NCBI RefSeq assembly: GCF_021228235.1
Contig: NZ_JAJQRG010000001.1
Location: 310,001-374,000 of the forward strand
Direction: 5' to 3'
DNA from: Pseudophaeobacter flagellatus
GTDB lineage: Bacteria > Pseudomonadota > Alphaproteobacteria > Rhodobacterales > Rhodobacteraceae
DNA: 64,000 bases
The notes under the pieces are model-generated. The model was not told where the DNA came from and ran no database searches. It saw nothing but the letters and a program-made list of their open reading frames with translations. Positions 26,120-35,214 of the stretch are shown one piece after another (positions within the stretch are counted from its first letter, which is position 1; the number at the start of each line of letters is the position of its first letter). Both the position numbers and the translations under genes were made by a program.

Positions 26120-28498
26120 ATGCCAAAAGATAGTGACCAAATTGAAAGCGGAATTGGGGCCAGCCCCAAACGTCGCGAAGATGTCCGGTTCCTGACCGGG
26201 GCGGGCAATTATACAGATGACATCAACCTAAACGGTCAGGCCTATGTGTATTTTCTGCGCTCGGATATGGCGCATGGCCGGATTATTTCCATTGACACCA
26301 GCGATGCCGCCGCGATGCCAGGTGTGGTACAGATTTTCACCGGTGCCGATTTTGAAGCCGTGGGCGGGATTCCCTGCGGCTGGCAGATCACCGACAAACA
26401 TGGCGAAGTAATGCAGGAGCCAGCCCATCCGGTGCTGGCCCAGGGCAAGGTGCGCTATGTGGGGGACGCCATTGCCGCCGTTGTCGCCGACAGTCTCGAC
26501 CAGGCCCGCGATGCCGCCGAAGCGATCGTGCTGGATATCGAGGAACTGCCCGCCGTCATCAATATGAAGGCCGCCCTCAAGGAGGGTGCCACCAAGGTAC
26601 ATGACGATCTGACCTCGAACCTCTGCTATGACTGGGGTTTTGTTGAAGAAAACAAACCCGCAGTGGAAGAGGCCTTTGCCAAGGCCGCGCATGTCACCAC
26701 GCTGGAGCTGGTCAACAACCGGCTGATCGCCAACCCGATGGAGCCGCGCGTGGCGCTGGGGGATTTCAACCGCGCCACTGGCGACAGCACGCTTTATACC
26801 ACCTCGCAGAACCCGCATGTGATCCGGCTGTTGATGGGGGCTTTTGTGCTGGGTATCCCGGAACACAAGCTGCGGGTGATTGCCCCAGATGTGGGCGGTG
26901 GCTTTGGCACCAAGATCTTTCACTACGCCGAAGAGGCCTTTTGCACCTTTGCCGCTAAGGCGCTGAACCGGGCGGTGAAATGGACCTCGAGCCGGGCTGA
27001 GGCCTTTATTTCCGATGCGCATGGGCGCGATCATGTGACCACCATTCAACTGGCGCTGGACAGCGACAACAACTTTACTGCGCTGCGCACCGATACCCAT
27101 GCCAATATGGGGGCTTACCTGTCGACCTTTGCCCCGTCGGTTCCGACCTGGCTGCATGGCACCCTGATGGCCGGCAATTACAAGACGCCGCTGATCTATG
27201 TGAACGTCAAGGCGGTCTTTACCAATACGGTGCCAGTGGATGCCTATCGCGGCGCGGGCCGCCCCGAGGCGACCTTTCAGCTGGAGCGCGTCATCGACAA
27301 GGCCGCGCGCGAGCTGGGGGTCGACCCGATCGCGCTGCGGCGGCAGAACTTTATCACCGAATTCCCCTATGCCACGCCAGTGGCGGTGGAATATGACACC
27401 GGCGATTACAACGCCACCATGGACAAGCTGGAAGAGATCGCCGATCTTGCGGGCTTTGCCGCGCGCCGCGCCAAGAGCGAGGCCAGGGGCCTGGTACGTG
27501 GTCTGGGCGTGAACTGCTATATTGAGGCCTGCGGCATTGCCCCCAGCAACCTTGTTGGGCAGCTGGGCGCGCGGGCTGGCCTATATGAGAGCGCAACCGT
27601 GCGGGTCAACGCCACTGGTGGTCTGGTGGTGATGACCGGGTCTCACAGCCATGGCCAGGGGCATGAGACCTCGTTCCCGCAGGTGATTGCCGAGATGATC
27701 GGGATCGACGAGAGCATGGTGGAGATTGTGCATGGCGATACCGCCAATACACCGATGGGCATGGGCACCTATGGCTCCCGCTCGCTGGCGGTTGGCGGTT
27801 CTGCCATGGTGCGCGCCACCGAGAAGATCATCGCCAAGGCCAAGAAGATCGCCGCCCATATCCTGGAAGCCTCGGATGCGGACATCGAGCTGAAAGACGG
27901 TCAGTTTTCGATTGCGGGCACGGATAAATCCCTTGCCTGGGGGGATGTGACCCTGGCGGCCTATGTGCCGCACAACTATCCGCTGGAAGACATCGAGCCG
28001 GGGCTGGAAGAAACCGCCTTTTATGATCCAGCGAACTTTACCTATCCGTCGGGGGCCTATGCCTGCGAGGTCGAGCTGGATCCGGAGACCGGTAAGGTCA
28101 GCATTGAACGCTTTGCGGCGGCGGATGATTTTGGCAATATTGTGAACCCGATGATCGTGGATGGTCAGGTTCATGGTGGCATTGGCCAGGGCATCGGCCA
28201 GGCGCTGCTGGAGGCGGCGGTCTATAATGAGGACGGGCAGCTGCTATCGGCGTCATATATGGACTACGCCATGCCACGGGCGGATGATCTGCCGTTCTAT
28301 CAGGTCGATCATTCCTGTCAGACGCCCTGCACCCATAACCCCCTGGGGGTAAAGGGCTGCGGCGAGGCGGGGGCCATTGGCTCGCCGCCGGCGGTGGTCA
28401 ATGCGGTGGTCGATGCGCTGCAATCGATGGGCAAGGATGTCACCCATGTTGACATGCCGTTGAGCCCCGCGCGGGTCTGGGCGGCGATGAATGGCTGA
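26120..28498 (+). CDS. coxL: Form II CO-dehydrogenase-like large subunit (Mo)
   Basis: A 792-residue molybdopterin subunit of the xanthine-oxidase family. The active-site loop reads AYRGAGRPEAT (about residues 375-381), the form II signature; form I CODH has AYxCSFR, whose Cys bridges Cu to Mo and is absent here. Other Moco contacts include GGGFGTK (near 257) and GQGHETSFPQV, and the catalytic Glu is in VKGCGEAGAIGSPPA (near 751). The start at 26120 has GGGAGGAG upstream; the open frame reaches 25988 but overlaps coxS. From established work, Roseobacter strains with form II alone generally do not oxidise CO, so the substrate is open. Confidence 0.93.
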   Translation: MPKDSDQIESGIGASPKRREDVRFLTGAGNYTDDINLNGQAYVYFLRSDMAHGRIISIDTSDAAAMPGVVQIFTGADFEAVGGIPCGWQITDKHGEVMQEPAHPVLAQGKVRYVGDAIAAVVADSLDQARDAAEAIVLDIEELPAVINMKAALKEGATKVHDDLTSNLCYDWGFVEENKPAVEEAFAKAAHVTTLELVNNRLIANPMEPRVALGDFNRATGDSTLYTTSQNPHVIRLLMGAFVLGIPEHKLRVIAPDVGGGFGTKIFHYAEEAFCTFAAKALNRAVKWTSSRAEAFISDAHGRDHVTTIQLALDSDNNFTALRTDTHANMGAYLSTFAPSVPTWLHGTLMAGNYKTPLIYVNVKAVFTNTVPVDAYRGAGRPEATFQLERVIDKAARELGVDPIALRRQNFITEFPYATPVAVEYDTGDYNATMDKLEEIADLAGFAARRAKSEARGLVRGLGVNCYIEACGIAPSNLVGQLGARAGLYESATVRVNATGGLVVMTGSHSHGQGHETSFPQVIAEMIGIDESMVEIVHGDTANTPMGMGTYGSRSLAVGGSAMVRATEKIIAKAKKIAAHILEASDADIELKDGQFSIAGTDKSLAWGDVTLAAYVPHNYPLEDIEPGLEETAFYDPANFTYPSGAYACEVELDPETGKVSIERFAAADDFGNIVNPMIVDGQVHGGIGQGIGQALLEAAVYNEDGQLLSASYMDYAMPRADDLPFYQVDHSCQTPCTHNPLGVKGCGEAGAIGSPPAVVNAVVDALQSMGKDVTHVDMPLSPARVWAAMNG

Positions 28499-28542
28499 GT
28501 GCGGGGCAGTGACGTGACGGGCGAGGGGCGCTTCCCCTCGCG

Positions 28543-28572
28543 CTCCCCGAGGTATTTTTGGAAAGATGAAAG
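28543..28572 (+). repeat. Interspersed repeat element, copy C
   Basis: CTCCCCGAGGTATTTTTGG followed by AAAGATGAAAG between coxL and coxM, preceded by a GCGAGGGG/CCCCTCGC hairpin (28521-28541). It ends just before the coxM ribosome binding site, so it may modulate coxM expression. Confidence 0.6.
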
Positions 28573-28607
28573 GGCCGGGCGAGCCGGTTCTGGGAAGGAA
28601 ATGCGAA

Positions 28608-29396
28608 ATGTATAATTTCGAGGTCGAAAAACCCACCAGTATTGCGGATGCGGTTGCGGCGCTGAGTGCAGATGAGGCGCAGGCGCTGGGGGGCGGGCAG
28701 ACATTGATCCCAACGCTGAAGCAGCGTTTGGCCAGCCCGTCAAAGCTTGTCTCTTTGAGTGGCATTGCTGAGATGCAGGGGATGAGACTCGCGGCGGGCA
28801 GCCTGTGCATTGGCGGAGCGACATCGCATGCAACTGTCGCGGCTGAGGCGACGGGGTCTTATCCGGCGCTTGCGGCGCTGGCGGGCGGTATCGGCGATCC
28901 GGCGGTCCGTAATCGCGGCACGATCGGAGGCTCGCTTGCCAATAACGATCCGGCGGCTTGCTATCCGGCTGCTGCTTTGGCTAGTGGGGCCGTTATTGTC
29001 ACCAATGCGCGCGAGATTGCGGCTGATGACTTTTTTGATGGGCTTTTCACGACGGTGCTGGAGGAGGGCGAGATTGTTACCGAGGTGCGCCTGCAGGTGC
29101 CGGAGGCGGCCAACTATCAGAAGTTTGTGCAGCCTGCGTCGCGTTTTGCGCTGGTGGGGGTCTTTGTAGCCAAGTTCGCCAATGCTGTGCGGGTTGCGGT
29201 GACTGGGGCCTCTGAGGAGGGGGTATTCCGCTGGAGTGAGGCCGAGGCGGCGTTGAGCAGTAATTTCAGCGCCGATGCGCTGGAAGGGTTGTCAGTTGCG
29301 CCTGAGGGCATGATGGCGGATATACATGGCTCCAAGGCCTACCGCGCCCATTTGCTTGGTGTTTTGACAAAGCGCGCGGTTGCCGCTGCTGCCTAG
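28608..29396 (+). CDS. coxM: CO-dehydrogenase-like FAD subunit
   Basis: A 262-residue flavoprotein that passes electrons from the small subunit to the respiratory chain. FAD-binding motifs AQALGGGQTLIP (about residue 27) and AVRNRGTIGGSLANNDPAA (about residue 100) are typical of CoxM. ATG 28608 is chosen over 28566 because GGGAAGG lies upstream and MYNFEVEKP is the usual CoxM beginning. It is 109 nt after coxL with a repeat element between, unlike the tight spacing elsewhere in the cluster. Confidence 0.93.
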   Translation: MYNFEVEKPTSIADAVAALSADEAQALGGGQTLIPTLKQRLASPSKLVSLSGIAEMQGMRLAAGSLCIGGATSHATVAAEATGSYPALAALAGGIGDPAVRNRGTIGGSLANNDPAACYPAAALASGAVIVTNAREIAADDFFDGLFTTVLEEGEIVTEVRLQVPEAANYQKFVQPASRFALVGVFVAKFANAVRVAVTGASEEGVFRWSEAEAALSSNFSADALEGLSVAPEGMMADIHGSKAYRAHLLGVLTKRAVAAAA

Positions 29397-29468
29397 AGCA
29401 TGTCTTCAGGAATAGCGCGGGGCCTGGGTGGGGAAACCCTGTCCAGGCCCCTGTTAGAGGTGAGCGTG

Positions 29469-29510
29469 CAAAAAAAAACGCCCCAGCCCGGATGGGGTGG
29501 AGCGTTTCAG
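29469..29510 (-). terminator. Rho-independent terminator after infC
   Basis: On the minus strand AACGC..CCCC pairs with GGGGCGTT, ending in nine T. It starts about 20 nt past the infC stop. The plus-strand A-run makes it unidirectional. Confidence 0.85.
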
Positions 29511-29527
29511 CAAAACGAGGTTTGGTG

Positions 29528-30076
29528 CTATTTCTGTGGAAGCGGGCCGATCATCATGACCATTTGGCGGCCTTCCATCTTGGGCATGTTTTCGACTTTG
29601 CCCAGATCTTTGACGTCTTCGGCGACGCGTTCCAGCAACTGGCGGCCCAAGTTCTGGTGCGCCATTTCACGGCCACGGAATCGCAGGGTGATTTTCACCT
29701 TGTCGCCCGTCTCCAGGAATTTGTAGACGTTACGCATTTTGACTTCGTAGTCATTGGTGTCGGTATTTGGTCGGAATTTGACCTCTTTGACCTCAATGAT
29801 CTTTTGCTTTTTGCGGGCTTCGCTTTCGCGTTTCTGCTGTTCATATTTGAACTTGCCGAAATCCATGATCTTACAGACCGGAGGCGTTGCATTTGGCGAA
29901 ATTTCAACCAGATCAAGACCGGCCTCATGTGCCATGTCCATAGCCTTGGCAGGGTGCACGACCCCGACATTTTCGCCATCAGCGCCAATCAGGCGAATCT
30001 CAGAGGCGCGAATTTTTTCGTTCGTGCGCGGGCCGGTGTCACGTTGCGGCGGCGCATTATGAGGTCTGCGGGCTAT
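29528..30076 (-). CDS. infC: Translation initiation factor IF-3
   Basis: A 182-residue IF-3, which keeps 30S subunits free and checks start-codon fidelity. The N-domain ([21 protein letters not shown]) and C-domain ([26 protein letters not shown]) are complete. No ATG precedes the conserved N-terminus. The only fitting initiator is ATA at 30076, giving [16 protein letters not shown], with AAAGGA 8 nt upstream; a TAG closes the frame at 30119-30121. Rare start codons (AUU, AUC, AUA) are usual for infC because IF-3 represses its own translation by rejecting them. A GTG at 29959 would drop most of the N-domain. Confidence 0.9.
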   Translation of the reverse strand: MARRPHNAPPQRDTGPRTNEKIRASEIRLIGADGENVGVVHPAKAMDMAHEAGLDLVEISPNATPPVCKIMDFGKFKYEQQKRESEARKKQKIIEVKEVKFRPNTDTNDYEVKMRNVYKFLETGDKVKITLRFRGREMAHQNLGRQLLERVAEDVKDLGKVENMPKMEGRQMVMMIGPLPQK

Positions 30077-30457
30077 GGCTTTGATCCTTTGATTGTTGCC
30101 GAATTTCGAGCTCGAAACCTAAACGTAACCCGGCAAGGTTTCAAGTCGCAACGAGAGGAAGGGGGTGAATTCCTGCTGGATTGTCGCTTTTGCTGGTCGC
30201 AGATCTGGTTTTGGGGCGGTTGGTCGGGGCTCGGGCCCGGATTGACACTGGATTGGCCCCCAATTTGCAATGTCAAAGTGATTATTTTGTGCTTGGCGCA
30301 ACTGGCTGAAACGCGCCCGTTCCGGGGTGAGTCTGTCGGCGAGCATTGGCTGATGAGGTGGCGCGCGGGTTATTCCCCCTTGTGATGGCCGACACAAACG
30401 CGCACCTGCCAGCCATCAAGTCTGCGCAGAATGCAGCATATTAAAAGGAGACGGGTC
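30077..30457. other. Divergent region between infC and the Ala/Glu-rich gene
   Basis: About 380 bp with no accepted gene. It contains the infC ribosome binding site, an AGCTCGAAA/TTTCGAGCT-like palindrome near 30105-30117, and AAAAGGAG at 30443-30450 for the plus-strand gene. Promoters were not identified. Confidence 0.45.
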
Positions 30458-31129
30458 ATGAAGCCTATTTTTGTTATTTTGGGTTTGGGTGTGGTTGCCG
30501 CAGGGGGCTATTTCTACGTCCAGAGCCAGCAGCCGACGACCGTGGTAGAGGGCGTTGTTGAGGTGGCCCCAGAGGCAGTCGTCGAGGAAGAGAACACCGC
30601 AGAGCCATCGACAGAGGAGCGCGTCGAGGAGGAGACCACTGCGGTGGAAGAGGCCGTCGAGACCGCCAGTGAGGCTGCGAGCGAGGCGGCCGAGTCTGTC
30701 GCGGAAGAGGTTGGTGAAGTTGCCAGTGAGGTTGGCGCAGCGGCCAATGAAGCGGTGAGCGCCGCCGTCGAAGGTGGCGAGAGTGCTGTAGGGGCGGTTG
30801 CAGGGGCGGCCACCGAGGCGGGCGAGGTTGCGGCCGAAGTAGCAGAGGGCGCAGCTGACACGGTAGCTGACGCGGCAAATGCCACTACCGAGGCGGTTTC
30901 ACAGGCGGTGACAGCGGCCAGTGAGGACGCCAGCACCACGACAGAAGGTATGGCGCAGTACCTGAGCCTGGACGGGTTCGACCATGACAAGGTGATGGCG
31001 ATGATCGAAGAGTCCGATCTGGATGCCGCCACAAAATCCGTGCTGGGCAGTGCCGTTACCCAGGCTAAGGACAGCCCAGAGCTGCTGGCAGGGGTGCTGA
31101 GCCAAATCAAGACTGCACTGGGGCTCTGA
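30458..31129 (+). CDS. Membrane-anchored Ala/Glu-rich repetitive protein
   Basis: A 223-residue protein of no recognised family. It opens with one hydrophobic helix (FVILGLGVVAAGGYFYV, about residues 4-20), likely a signal anchor with the rest in the periplasm. Residues about 35-170 are acidic and built of short Ala/Glu/Val/Ser repeats (EAVETASEAASEAAESVAEE, AAEVAEGAADTVADAA), predicted long amphipathic helix or coiled coil, reminiscent of LEA or apolipoprotein-like repeats. The last 45 residues (YLSLDGFDHDKVMAMIEESDL...) form a distinct helical domain. ATG 30458 follows AAAAGGAG by 7 nt; a bidirectional terminator follows. Function unknown. Confidence 0.75.
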   Translation: MKPIFVILGLGVVAAGGYFYVQSQQPTTVVEGVVEVAPEAVVEEENTAEPSTEERVEEETTAVEEAVETASEAASEAAESVAEEVGEVASEVGAAANEAVSAAVEGGESAVGAVAGAATEAGEVAAEVAEGAADTVADAANATTEAVSQAVTAASEDASTTTEGMAQYLSLDGFDHDKVMAMIEESDLDAATKSVLGSAVTQAKDSPELLAGVLSQIKTALGL

Positions 31130-31222
31130 GAATGACCCTGTTCCGATCTGGCCAGCCTATCTTGCAGGTCAGGTTGGTTCTGTTCTGTCAGGCCTGACCG
31201 GCCCGCCTGTTACATCCGGACA

Positions 31223-31260
31223 TAAAAAAGGGCAGCCTCATTCCCGAGGCTGCCCTTTTT
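31223..31260. terminator. Bidirectional rho-independent terminator
   Basis: AAAAAAGGGCAGCCTC and GAGGCTGCCCTTTTT form a near-perfect stem of 14 or more bp with a short loop. T-runs on both strands serve the Ala/Glu-rich gene (plus) and fpr (minus). Confidence 0.9.
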
Positions 31261-31336
31261 GCATGGGGCGCGTCCTGCTTTGGCCAATGCCAGGGGCAAT
31301 CCCGTGGCTATGGTCTGCATGGGGGCGGTCTCTGGC

Positions 31337-32218
31337 TCAGTCCAGAAAGGCTTTCTCGACGACATATTGCGCAGGTTTGGAATTGGCGCCTTCTTCCAGT
31401 CCGGCTGCTTCCAGCATGGCTTTGAGTTCCAGGTTGAAGGCCAGATTACCGCAGATCATTGCCCGGTCGGTCTCGGGGTTGAGCGGCTCGACGCCCAGAT
31501 CCTTGTAGGCCTCGCCGGAGTTGATCAGGTCGGTGATGCGGCCCATCTTCGGGCTCTCTTCGCGGGTGGTTGTGGGGTAATATTTGATTTTTTTCCAGAA
31601 CCCCTCGCCAATCACCTCGTTCAGCAGCTCATCGGTCTTGAGCCCTTCGATCAGCTCGGCGCCATAGGTCAGCTCTCCGGCGGTGCGGCAGGTATGGGTG
31701 ATGATGATCTCGTCGTAGTCCTCGTAGGTCTGCGGTTCGCGTAGCAGTGAGGCAAAGGGGGCAAAGCCGGTGCCGGTGGCAAAGAACCAGATCCGCTTGC
31801 CGGGGATCAGCGCGTCATGCACCAGGGTGCCAACGGGTTTGGGGCGCAGGATGATTTCATCGCCGGGCTGAATATGCTGCAGCCGTGAGGTCAGCGGGCC
31901 GTCTTCCACCTTGATGGAATAGAACTCCATTTCTTCGTCCCAGCTGGGCGAGGCAATGGAATAGGCGCGCAGCAGCGGCTTTTGCTTGCCGGTTTTTTCG
32001 TTCACCTCGCCCATTAGGCCGATCATCACAAACTCGCCCGAGCGAAAGCGCAAAGAGGCGGGCCGGGTCACCCGGAAGGAAAACAGCTTGTCTGTCCAAT
32101 GCTTGACCTCTGTTACAGTCTGGGCATCGGGCAGGGCAGGGGCGGCCTTTACAGGCGCGGGTGCGGGCTGGGCCGCAGCGTCGGTCGCAGAATCTGTCAC
32201 AGGTGTAATCTCATTCAT
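31337..32218 (-). CDS. fpr: Ferredoxin--NADP reductase
   Basis: A 293-residue FAD enzyme linking NADPH and ferredoxin/flavodoxin. The FAD motif LLRAYSIASP (about residue 82), the pyrophosphate/NADP segment WFFATGTGFAPFASLLRE (near 144), and the C-terminal VVEKAFLD are typical of bacterial subclass FNRs. A 30-residue Ala/Pro-rich N-terminal extension is present. It is 146 nt downstream of the DUF934 gene on the same strand and may supply electrons for sulfite reduction, an inference from position. Confidence 0.93.
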   Translation of the reverse strand: MNEITPVTDSATDAAAQPAPAPVKAAPALPDAQTVTEVKHWTDKLFSFRVTRPASLRFRSGEFVMIGLMGEVNEKTGKQKPLLRAYSIASPSWDEEMEFYSIKVEDGPLTSRLQHIQPGDEIILRPKPVGTLVHDALIPGKRIWFFATGTGFAPFASLLREPQTYEDYDEIIITHTCRTAGELTYGAELIEGLKTDELLNEVIGEGFWKKIKYYPTTTREESPKMGRITDLINSGEAYKDLGVEPLNPETDRAMICGNLAFNLELKAMLEAAGLEEGANSKPAQYVVEKAFLD

Positions 32219-32364
32219 CGGTTGTTCTGCCAGGTGGTATCACCGGCACCTCTGATTAATCTTTGATATAGGTCAGGGGAAGCCCCGGAATGTGCAAGCC
32301 CGTAGCGTCAGTTGCGCTGGGCATGCATTTTGGGGCCGTCCTGGCGGATCTTGCGGCGCTAGCT

Positions 32365-32775
32365 TTAGCCGGCAGCGGGGCTGCCACGCAGGCGGGCCTG
32401 ATAATTATGGGCGTTCCACTTGGCGCGGGCAAGCCATTGATCCTGAGGTTGCCGGGCGGCAAGCTCATCGTTGATTTCCACCTCGTCAAATCCACAGCGG
32501 CGCGCCATGGCATATTGATCCGCCAGCACATGCCCATGGGCACGCAGACGCCCGCCATAGCCCATGAGGCGCAGCTGTCGCGCCAGGGTAAAGCCCCGGC
32601 CATCGGCAAAGCTGGGGAAATCAATGCGGATGATTTCCACCCCTTGGGTCAGATTTACCAGTGCCGAGGGATCCGCATCAGAGGTAAGATCAAGGGCGGT
32701 TTCGCCTTCAAAGCCCTTGGTCCAGGTTTCGGGGCCAAAGCCCGCGTCAGTCACGATTACAGTCATATCATTCAT
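32365..32775 (-). CDS. DUF934 protein of the sulfite-reduction operon
   Basis: A 136-residue DUF934-family protein. Such genes nearly always accompany sulfate/sulfite assimilation genes. Visible features are the central DFPSFADGRGFTLARQLR and GYGGRLRAHGHVLADQYAMARRCGFDEVE segments, the family core. It is presumed an auxiliary or electron-transfer partner of CysI; the function is not established. ATG 32775 overlaps the cysH stop by 4 nt (ATGA), which supports this start over the longer frame. Confidence 0.9.
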   Translation of the reverse strand: MNDMTVIVTDAGFGPETWTKGFEGETALDLTSDADPSALVNLTQGVEIIRIDFPSFADGRGFTLARQLRLMGYGGRLRAHGHVLADQYAMARRCGFDEVEINDELAARQPQDQWLARAKWNAHNYQARLRGSPAAG

Positions 32776-33545
32776 GCTCCTGTGCGGATGAATTGGCCAT
32801 TCACAATGTGGATGCCGCATTCTTCCTTGGTCTGGTCACGCCAGCGTCCGGCGCGGGGATCTTCGCCTGCTGCAACGGGCGAGGTGCAGGGCGCGCAGCC
32901 GATCGAGGGATAGCCCTTGGCCACCAGCGGGTGACGCGGCAGGCGGTTTTCGTCCATATAGGCGCGCACATCCTGCGGTGCCCAATGGGCCAGCGGGTTG
33001 ATCTTGATACGCCCGGTTGATCCGGTTCCGGTGGTTTCCACCTCAAAGAAATCAAGCGCCGCGCGGCTGCCGGCCTGAAAGCGTTTGCGCCCGGTGATCC
33101 AGCCATCAAATCCGTCCAATGCCGCCTGCAGGGGCGCGGTCTTGCGCAGGGCACAGCAGGCATCGGTATCGCTGAAGCGCAGCGCGCCATAGGGATCTTT
33201 GGCTGCGATATCCGCCGCCTTGACGATCTGCACATTGCGCAGGCCAAGTCGTTCGCTCACCTCTTGCTGGTAGACCAGCGTTTCGGTGAACAGCAGTTCG
33301 GTATCGACAAACAGCACAGGCACCATCGGGTCGATGACGGCGGCCATATGCAACAGCACAACCGATTCCGCGCCAAAGCTGGACACCAGCGCGATATGGC
33401 CGGCATCCTGCAGCGCGCCCTGCATCACCGCCGTGGCCGAATGATGCCGGTAGCGGGCATTCAGTCCTGCCACCTTGTCAAACAGGGCGCTCTGTGCCGC
33501 AGCGGATCTGTCTGGCTCAAAGCTGTCGGATTCTAGGTTCACCAT
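32772..33545 (-). CDS. cysH: Phosphoadenylyl/adenylyl-sulfate reductase
   Basis: Reduces activated sulfate to sulfite. It is a 257-residue PAPS-reductase-family protein with the nucleotide loop LVSSFGAESVVLLHM (about residue 53). Both cysteine pairs, TDACCALRK and GCAPCTS, would bind a [4Fe-4S] cluster, which points to APS specificity as in plant-type and many alphaproteobacterial CysH. The usual C-terminal catalytic ECGIH is present near residue 247. It lies 4 nt downstream of cysI and overlaps DUF934. Confidence 0.93.
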   Translation of the reverse strand: MVNLESDSFEPDRSAAAQSALFDKVAGLNARYRHHSATAVMQGALQDAGHIALVSSFGAESVVLLHMAAVIDPMVPVLFVDTELLFTETLVYQQEVSERLGLRNVQIVKAADIAAKDPYGALRFSDTDACCALRKTAPLQAALDGFDGWITGRKRFQAGSRAALDFFEVETTGTGSTGRIKINPLAHWAPQDVRAYMDENRLPRHPLVAKGYPSIGCAPCTSPVAAGEDPRAGRWRDQTKEECGIHIVNGQFIRTGA

Positions 33546-33549
33546 GGGG

Positions 33550-35214
33550 CTATGCCACCTTTTTCTGGGCCTCAGGATAGAGCACGGTCTTGAAGGGCTC
33601 CATGCCGAGACGACGATAGGTTTCCAGGAAGGTCTCCTCTGCGTCGCTGCGCAGGGTGAGATAGGCCTCGATCAGCCGTTCCACCGCAGGTACGATTTCA
33701 TCATAGGCAAAGCCCGGTCCGGTGCGTTTGCCAATCGCGGCGGTTTCAGTGGCGTCGCCGCCCAGAGTGATCTGGTAGTTTTCCACCCCGGCGCGATCCA
33801 GCCCAAGAATGCCGATATGGGCCACGTGGTGGTGGCCACAGGCATTGATGCAGCCGGAGATCTTGATCTGCAGATGGCCGATGTCGTGCTCCAGCTTCAG
33901 ATCGTCAAAGCGGCTGGCAATCTCTTGCGCTACCGGGATCGAACGCGCTGTTGCCAGGGCGCAGTAGTCCATGCCAGGGCAGGCGATAATGTCTGAAATC
34001 AGGCCGATATTGGCGGTGGCCAGGCCCTGTTCCTTTAATCGGGCGTGCAGCGCGGGCAGGTCGGATTTATGCACATGCGGCAGAATCACGTTCTGCTGAT
34101 GGCTGATGCGCAGCTCATCGTAGCCCAACTCTTCGGCAAGATCGGCCATGGCGCGCATCTGCGCGGCGCTGGCATCGCCGGGGGTGGCGCCATGTGCCTT
34201 GATCGAGATGGTGACGATGGCATGGGCGCTGTTGCGGTGTTCGGCCAGGTTGGTATCGGCCCAGGCCCGGAACACCGGGTCGGCATCATAGGCCGCCTGA
34301 TAGGCATCGGTGTTGCCAGTGCGCAGGGCGGGCGGGGTGAAATGGGTCTTGATCTCGGCCAGAAGCGCCTGATCGGTGCCATCAAATTCGCGCCGACGCT
34401 CGGCAAAGCGGGCCTCGACTAGATCACGGATCTTTTCGATGCCGTTTTCCTGCACCGTAATCTTGATGCGGGCCTTGTACTTGTTGTCGCGCCGTCCCAG
34501 CACGTTGTAGACGCTCAGCACTGCCTCAAGGTAAGGCAGCAGATCGGCCTGGGGCAGGAAGTCGCAAATGACTTTGCCGACCATAGGCGTACGACCCAGG
34601 CCACCACCAACGATGACCTCAAAGCCGATCTCGCCATTCTGTTCCACCATGCGAAGACCGACGTCATGCGCCTTGACCACGGCGCGGTCATTGGGGCTGC
34701 CGGTGATGCCAATCTTGAACTTGCGCCCCAGAAACTGGAACTCGGGGTGATCTGTCGACCACTGCCGGATCAGTTCTGCATAGGGGCGCGGGTCTGTCAG
34801 CTCATCCGCGGCGGCGCCGGCAAAGTGGTCGGCGGTGGTGTTGCGGATGGTGTTGCCCGAGGTCTGGATCGCGTGCAATCCGACTTCACCCAGGGCATCC
34901 AGCATATCAGGGATATCGTTGAGCTTGGGCCAGTTGTACTGGATGTTCTGGCGGGTGGTGAAGTGGCCATAGCCCTTGTCCCACTTTTCGGCCAGCAGCG
35001 CCAAGGCGCGCATCTGGGCGGAATTGAGCGTGCCATAGGGGATGGCGACCCGCAGCATATAGGCGTGCAGCTGCAGGTAAACACCATTCATCAGCCGCAG
35101 CGGCTTGAATTCATCCTCGGTGAGAGAGCCGTCAATGCGGCGTCCAACCTGGGCACGGAACTGGGCGTTGCGCTCTGCCAGAAAGGCGGCGTCAAAGGCG
35201 TTGTATTTATACAT
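33550..35214 (-). CDS. cysI: Nitrite/sulfite reductase (siroheme, [4Fe-4S])
   Basis: A 554-residue siroheme enzyme reducing sulfite to sulfide with six electrons. Two ferrodoxin-like half-repeats are seen, the first with TRQNIQYNWPKL, the second with SHQQNVILPHV. The cluster/siroheme cysteines are CPGMDYC and SGCINACGHHH. The start is placed at 35214 (MYKYNAFDAAFL), 8 nt inside the DUF2849 gene, because upstream codons to 35319 overlap DUF2849 throughout and are not conserved. Neighbours cobA and cysH support sulfite rather than nitrite as substrate. Confidence 0.93.
   Translation of the reverse strand: MYKYNAFDAAFLAERNAQFRAQVGRRIDGSLTEDEFKPLRLMNGVYLQLHAYMLRVAIPYGTLNSAQMRALALLAEKWDKGYGHFTTRQNIQYNWPKLNDIPDMLDALGEVGLHAIQTSGNTIRNTTADHFAGAAADELTDPRPYAELIRQWSTDHPEFQFLGRKFKIGITGSPNDRAVVKAHDVGLRMVEQNGEIGFEVIVGGGLGRTPMVGKVICDFLPQADLLPYLEAVLSVYNVLGRRDNKYKARIKITVQENGIEKIRDLVEARFAERRREFDGTDQALLAEIKTHFTPPALRTGNTDAYQAAYDADPVFRAWADTNLAEHRNSAHAIVTISIKAHGATPGDASAAQMRAMADLAEELGYDELRISHQQNVILPHVHKSDLPALHARLKEQGLATANIGLISDIIACPGMDYCALATARSIPVAQEIASRFDDLKLEHDIGHLQIKISGCINACGHHHVAHIGILGLDRAGVENYQITLGGDATETAAIGKRTGPGFAYDEIVPAVERLIEAYLTLRSDAEETFLETYRRLGMEPFKTVLYPEAQKKVA

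Noticed and set aside
26228-27157. 309-codon open frame on the minus strand inside coxL
   Set aside because: Antisense shadow of the molybdopterin subunit; no ribosome binding site or recognisable family.
26120-28498. Form I CO dehydrogenase (true CO oxidation)
   Set aside because: The active-site loop is AYRGAGR, lacking the form I Cys of AYxCSFR.
29528-29959. infC starting at GTG 29959
   Set aside because: It would remove most of the conserved N-domain; ATA 30076 has a ribosome binding site and the right N-terminus.
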